The position numbers and the translations under genes are program-made. The notes under the pieces were generated by a model. It worked only from the letters and a program-made list of their open reading frames with translations, had not been told where the DNA came from and did not search any database. DNA of 64,000 bases from an uncultured Clostridia bacterium (GTDB lineage Bacteria; Bacillota; Clostridia; Oscillospirales; Ruminococcaceae). Numbering within the stretch: the first letter of the stretch is position 1; each line of letters starts with the position of its first letter. This document shows positions 60,637 through 64,000 of this stretch, in pieces. The DNA is taken from positions 1 through 64,000 of the forward strand of contig CANRLN010000004.1 in the NCBI GenBank assembly GCA_947631445.1. The letters are read 5' to 3'.

Positions 60637-63570
60637 TTATTCTTTCTCTTCCAAAGCGGCAATAAGGCTTCTAAGGCGGATTTTTGCTGCACCAAGATTG
60701 TTTATTTCATCAATCTTAAGCTGGGTGTAAAGCTTGCCTTTTTGCTCCAAAATTGCTCTTATCTCATCGGAGGTTACAGCATCAATTCCGCAGCCAAAGC
60801 TTACAAGCTGAACAAGCTGCATATCCTTTTGACCTGCCACATATTGGGCGGCTTTATATAGTCTTGAGTGATATGTCCATTGATTGAGAACATCAAGGGC
60901 AGGAGTATGAACAAGGTGGGTTATGCTGTCCTCGGTTATGGTTGCAAGACCAAGCGAATTTAAAAGCTTATGGATACCATGGTTGATTTCGGGGTCAATA
61001 TGATAAGGTCTGCCAGCAAGCACTATAATATGCTGATTTTTTTGTCTTGCCTTAAAGATAATTTCCTTTGCCTTGTTTTGTATTTCAATATGCCAATTGT
61101 TAAGAGATTCAAAGGCTTTGTCAAATGCCTTTTCCACCTGCTTTTTAGAAATATTATATTTTTCAAGGCTTTTTGTAATATTTCTTACTGAGGATTTTTT
61201 CTTGTTTAAATCTATATATGGACTTATAAAATTATTGTTGTTTAGTTTATCCATATTTGCCTTAAGAAGTTCGGGATAGTAGGCAACAACTGGGCAATTA
61301 TAATGATTGTCGCTTTCGCCCTCATCAATATTATAGGTCATACAGGGATAGAAAATAAAGTCAACCCCTTTTTCAAAAAGGCTTTCAATATGCCCGTGGC
61401 AGAGTTTAGCAGGATAACAAACAGTATCCGATGCGATAGTTTGTTGACCTTTATAATAAGTATCTCTTGTTGATTGTTCTGAAAGAACCACCTCAAAGCC
61501 CAGTTCTGAAAAAAGCGTATGATAGAAAGGCAACAAATCATAGAAAGAAAGTGCAAGCGGAAAACCTACCTTTGCTTTTGGGTTCGGTGTGTGTTTTTCT
61601 TGCAGGGCAACAAGCGAATTATATTTAAATTCAATCATGTTTTCAGTTTTATCTTTGACGACCAGACCCGCTCCCTTTTCACAGCGGTTGCCGGATATAA
61701 ATTTTCGTTTGTCGTTAAATCTTAAGATTGTAAGATTGCAATGAGCGGTACAGCCGTTGCATTGGGCGGCGGTTGAAGTATAGCTAAATTCTTTTAATGC
61801 CTGTTCTTTGATAAGCGATGATATAATCTTTCGGGAATTATACTGTTCCATAGCATACAAGGCACAGCCAAATGCTCCCATAAGTCCTGCGATTGCGGGA
61901 CGGATTACATTGCGTCCTAATTCTTTTTCAAAACTGCGTAAAACTGCATCGTTAAGGAATGTTCCACCCTGAACAACTATATTTTTGCCCAGTTCGTCAA
62001 TGCTTTTTGCTCGTATTACTTTATAGACAGCATTTTTTATAATAGATGATGAAAGACCTGCAGAAATATCCTCAACACTTGCTCCGTCCTTTTGTGCCTG
62101 TTTTACCGAGCTGTTCATAAACACAGTGCAACGTGAGCCGAGTTCAACCGGTGCTTTTGCAAAAAGTCCCAGTCTTGCAAAATCGGCTATGGAATAACCC
62201 ATTGCCTGAGCAAAAGTCTGAATAAACGAACCACAACCAGATGAGCAGGCTTCGTTAAGCATAATGCTGTCGATAGCGTGGTTTTTGATTTTAAAGCATT
62301 TTATATCCTGTCCGCCAATATCTATAATAAAATCAACATCAGGGCAGAAAAATGACGCTGCTTTGTAATGTGCAACCGTTTCTACAATGCCAAAATCTAT
62401 TCCAAGACCTGCCTTTATCATATCTTCGCCATAGCCAGTTACGGCACTTGCCCTTATTTTAAGTTTAGGGTTTGCAAGCGAATAAATTTCAAGCAGTTTA
62501 TTTTTTATAACATCAAGTGGTTGTCCTTTATTTGAACAATAGTGTTGATATAATAATTTGCCATCTGGGGTTATAAGCACAAGTTTTGTGGTAGTTGAGC
62601 CTGCGTCCACTCCCAAAAAAGCGTCCCCTTCGTATGTTTTTATATCTTCATATTTTAAATCCGACTTGCTATGTCTTGCAATAAAATCCGAATATTCCTG
62701 TTTGTTTTCAAAAAGTGGTTTGCCTGTGACTATATTGTCTTCGGATTTTGCCGTTTCGACAAGACGAACAAGCTTGTCAATGTTCATTTCGCTGCCAATA
62801 CTTTCTGCCTGCAATGCCGAACCATAAGCAACAAAGCAGGGAGCAAGTTCGGGGAATATTGCATTTTCATCGCTAAGCCCAAGGGTGGAAACAAAAGCCA
62901 TTCTAAGACCCTTTAAGAAATAAAGAGGTCCTCCCAAAAATAAAACCTTGCCCTCAATCTTTCGTCCCTGAGCAAGACCCGAAACCGTCTGGTCAACAAC
63001 CGCTTGAAATATAGAAGCGGCTATATCCTCTTTTTTTGCTCCTTGATTTAAAAGTGGTTGTATATCGCTTTTGGCAAAAACTCCACATCTTGAGGCAATT
63101 GGATATAATTTTTCGCTTTTAAGGCTAAGCTCACTAAGCTCTGCGGGGGTGACATCAAGCAGGGTTGCCATTTGGTCGATAAAAGCACCTGTTCCGCCCG
63201 CACACGAACCGTTCATACGCTGTTCAAGACCGCCTGTCAAAAATATAATTTTGGCGTCCTCTCCGCCAAGTTCCACAACAACATCAGTGTCGCTATAATC
63301 CGCCTTTACAGCAGTATAAGCAGCAAAAACTTCCTGAACAAAAGGAAGTTTGCAGGCATTGGCAATTCCAAGACCTGCCGAACCGGTTATTGCAAGTTTG
63401 AATGAAGAATCTGGATATTTTTCTTTGATAAGTTTAAGCTGTTGGCAGACTGTTTCTCTTACTTTAGAGAAATGCCGTTCATATTTATTGTAGATAACTT
63501 TTCCGTCTTTGCAGATTACTGTTTTTACGGTGGTAGAACCTACATCAATTCCTAAAAGGTATGTACTCAT
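60637..63570 (-). CDS. 2-hydroxyacyl-CoA dehydratase activator, two ASKHA domains plus DUF2229
   Basis: A 977-residue fused protein. The first ASKHA domain (BadF/HgdC type) is about residues 1-260 with GIDVGSTTVKTVICKDG and GGTGAFIDQMATLLDVTP; the second is about residues 310-570 with GVDAGSTTTKLVLI and SSGCGSFIQTFAQAMG. A Cys motif CNGCTAHC follows near residue 610 and then a DUF2229 domain with CYPAKLCHGHIESL. Activators use ATP to drive an electron into the dehydratase. It probably acts on the 58498 gene product. Confidence 0.88.
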   Translation of the reverse strand: MSTYLLGIDVGSTTVKTVICKDGKVIYNKYERHFSKVRETVCQQLKLIKEKYPDSSFKLAITGSAGLGIANACKLPFVQEVFAAYTAVKADYSDTDVVVELGGEDAKIIFLTGGLEQRMNGSCAGGTGAFIDQMATLLDVTPAELSELSLKSEKLYPIASRCGVFAKSDIQPLLNQGAKKEDIAASIFQAVVDQTVSGLAQGRKIEGKVLFLGGPLYFLKGLRMAFVSTLGLSDENAIFPELAPCFVAYGSALQAESIGSEMNIDKLVRLVETAKSEDNIVTGKPLFENKQEYSDFIARHSKSDLKYEDIKTYEGDAFLGVDAGSTTTKLVLITPDGKLLYQHYCSNKGQPLDVIKNKLLEIYSLANPKLKIRASAVTGYGEDMIKAGLGIDFGIVETVAHYKAASFFCPDVDFIIDIGGQDIKCFKIKNHAIDSIMLNEACSSGCGSFIQTFAQAMGYSIADFARLGLFAKAPVELGSRCTVFMNSSVKQAQKDGASVEDISAGLSSSIIKNAVYKVIRAKSIDELGKNIVVQGGTFLNDAVLRSFEKELGRNVIRPAIAGLMGAFGCALYAMEQYNSRKIISSLIKEQALKEFSYTSTAAQCNGCTAHCNLTILRFNDKRKFISGNRCEKGAGLVVKDKTENMIEFKYNSLVALQEKHTPNPKAKVGFPLALSFYDLLPFYHTLFSELGFEVVLSEQSTRDTYYKGQQTIASDTVCYPAKLCHGHIESLFEKGVDFIFYPCMTYNIDEGESDNHYNCPVVAYYPELLKANMDKLNNNNFISPYIDLNKKKSSVRNITKSLEKYNISKKQVEKAFDKAFESLNNWHIEIQNKAKEIIFKARQKNQHIIVLAGRPYHIDPEINHGIHKLLNSLGLATITEDSITHLVHTPALDVLNQWTYHSRLYKAAQYVAGQKDMQLVQLVSFGCGIDAVTSDEIRAILEQKGKLYTQLKIDEINNLGAAKIRLRSLIAALEEKE

Positions 63571-63910
63571 TTTGCACCCTCCACATTTTAATTCTGATAT
63601 ATATTTTTATCCATGATACTATTATAACATATTTTTTTGCAAAAATAAAGTCTTTTCGACAAATTTTTTTTAAAATAATTATGTAAAAATTAAAACCGGT
63701 TTATTCCGAGAAAAAAATAAATTTATGTCAGATAACAAAATAACTCATATAGTGACAGATTTTACAAAAAACGCATACTATATAAAAGGCAGACAATATA
63801 ATTTTTTTAGCTTTGAGTACCGCACAACAAGAAATTTGTTTGACGGTGGCATTGATATTCTGATTGAATTTTGCCGTATTACTGTAATTGTTAGAAAAGG
63901 GGGTGAGCTT
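63571..63910. other. Gap before the DUF3343 gene
   Basis: About 340 bases, AT-rich. An open frame runs from an ATG at 63725 straight into the DUF3343 gene in the same frame, but it has no ribosome-binding site, so I treat it as leader. A TATAAT lies near 63799 without a good -35. Confidence 0.55.
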
Positions 63911-64000
63911 ATGGAAAATCTAATAACAATGACCTCTATAACCTATGCAATGAAGGCTAAGAATATGTTAAATTATAATGGCGTTTACTGCGAGGTGGTC
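63911..64000 (+). CDS. DUF3343 protein, 3' end missing
   Basis: The first 30 residues are visible (MENLITMTSITYAMKAKNML, then NYNGVYCEVV) and match the start of DUF3343, a small thiol-bearing putative Se/S carrier family of Clostridia. An AAAGGGGGTGAGCTT precedes the ATG. The gene runs past the window end. Confidence 0.72.
   Translation, partial: MENLITMTSITYAMKAKNMLNYNGVYCEVV

Noticed and set aside
63725..63910. 62-residue extension in frame with DUF3343
   Set aside because: No ribosome-binding site; the DUF3343 start at 63911 has a strong one and matches the family start.

Overview
The window is a low-GC, gene-dense stretch of an anaerobic Firmicute. I place it in the Clostridia, probably the Ruminococcaceae/Oscillospiraceae. 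The reasons are the ispH-rpsA gene fusion, a dockerin-bearing secreted protein, spoVG, FeFe-hydrogenase maturation genes (hydE, hydG, hydF), a T-box in front of pheS, an activator-type 2-hydroxyacyl-CoA dehydratase-like system, and many Thr/Pro/Glu-rich surface proteins. No rRNA or canonical tRNA gene, phage, insertion sequence or CRISPR array was seen.

Layout. 1-3.8 kb: the end of a repeat-bearing membrane protein, spoVG, rsmG and mnmG. 4-5.4 kb: a dockerin protein behind two tandem consensus promoters, and a YoeB-type toxin-antitoxin pair. 5.5-8.2 kb: divergent ilvA and ilvE. 8.4-13 kb: an HD protein, a radical SAM protein, an LRR-like surface protein and two PH-domain membrane proteins. 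13-17 kb: an AGCS symporter, a fruK-like kinase and serS. 17.1-20.4 kb: cmk, plsC and ispH-rpsA; plsC has no start codon and looks joined to cmk by a frameshift in an A11 run. 20.5-25.1 kb: a class A penicillin-binding protein, nth and a WG-repeat lipoprotein. 25.1-29.5 kb: a T-box-controlled pheS-kinase-pheT operon. 29.6-36.4 kb: an accessory stretch with a MATE pump, a 5'-truncated ProX, a RidA-transglutaminase fusion behind a tRNA-like leader, a HAD gene between 31-bp repeats, a YhcC-type radical SAM protein, and a pair that resembles reduced MBOAT and DHHW proteins. 36.8-39.3 kb: guaB and an EamA transporter. 39.4-43.6 kb: the H-cluster maturation operon, with an attenuator-like leader and hydE apparently starting at AUA. 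43.7-48.7 kb: a DUF4830 protein, a TetR-CPBP protease pair, tgt and nnr. 48.8-49.2 kb: a type I toxin-antitoxin locus. 49.3-53.3 kb: a lipoprotein, uvrA and a NADAR protein. 54-55 kb: a 32-residue peptide and an unknown membrane protein. 55.2-58.4 kb: a feoA-feoA-feoB-FeoB-associated operon. 58.5-63.6 kb: a split dehydratase/activase system with a CAT-like gene between. The window ends inside a DUF3343 gene.

Two window-wide patterns stand out. Fourteen promoters match TTGACA-N17-TATAAT exactly, and 11 of them also carry an extended -10 TG. A family of 25-35 bp intergenic palindromes recurs at least eleven times with compensated arms, and four copies share the same upstream flank. The best candidates for little-described biology are the type I toxin locus, the cmk-plsC junction, the reduced MBOAT/DHHW pair, the ridA leader and the H-cluster operon leader.
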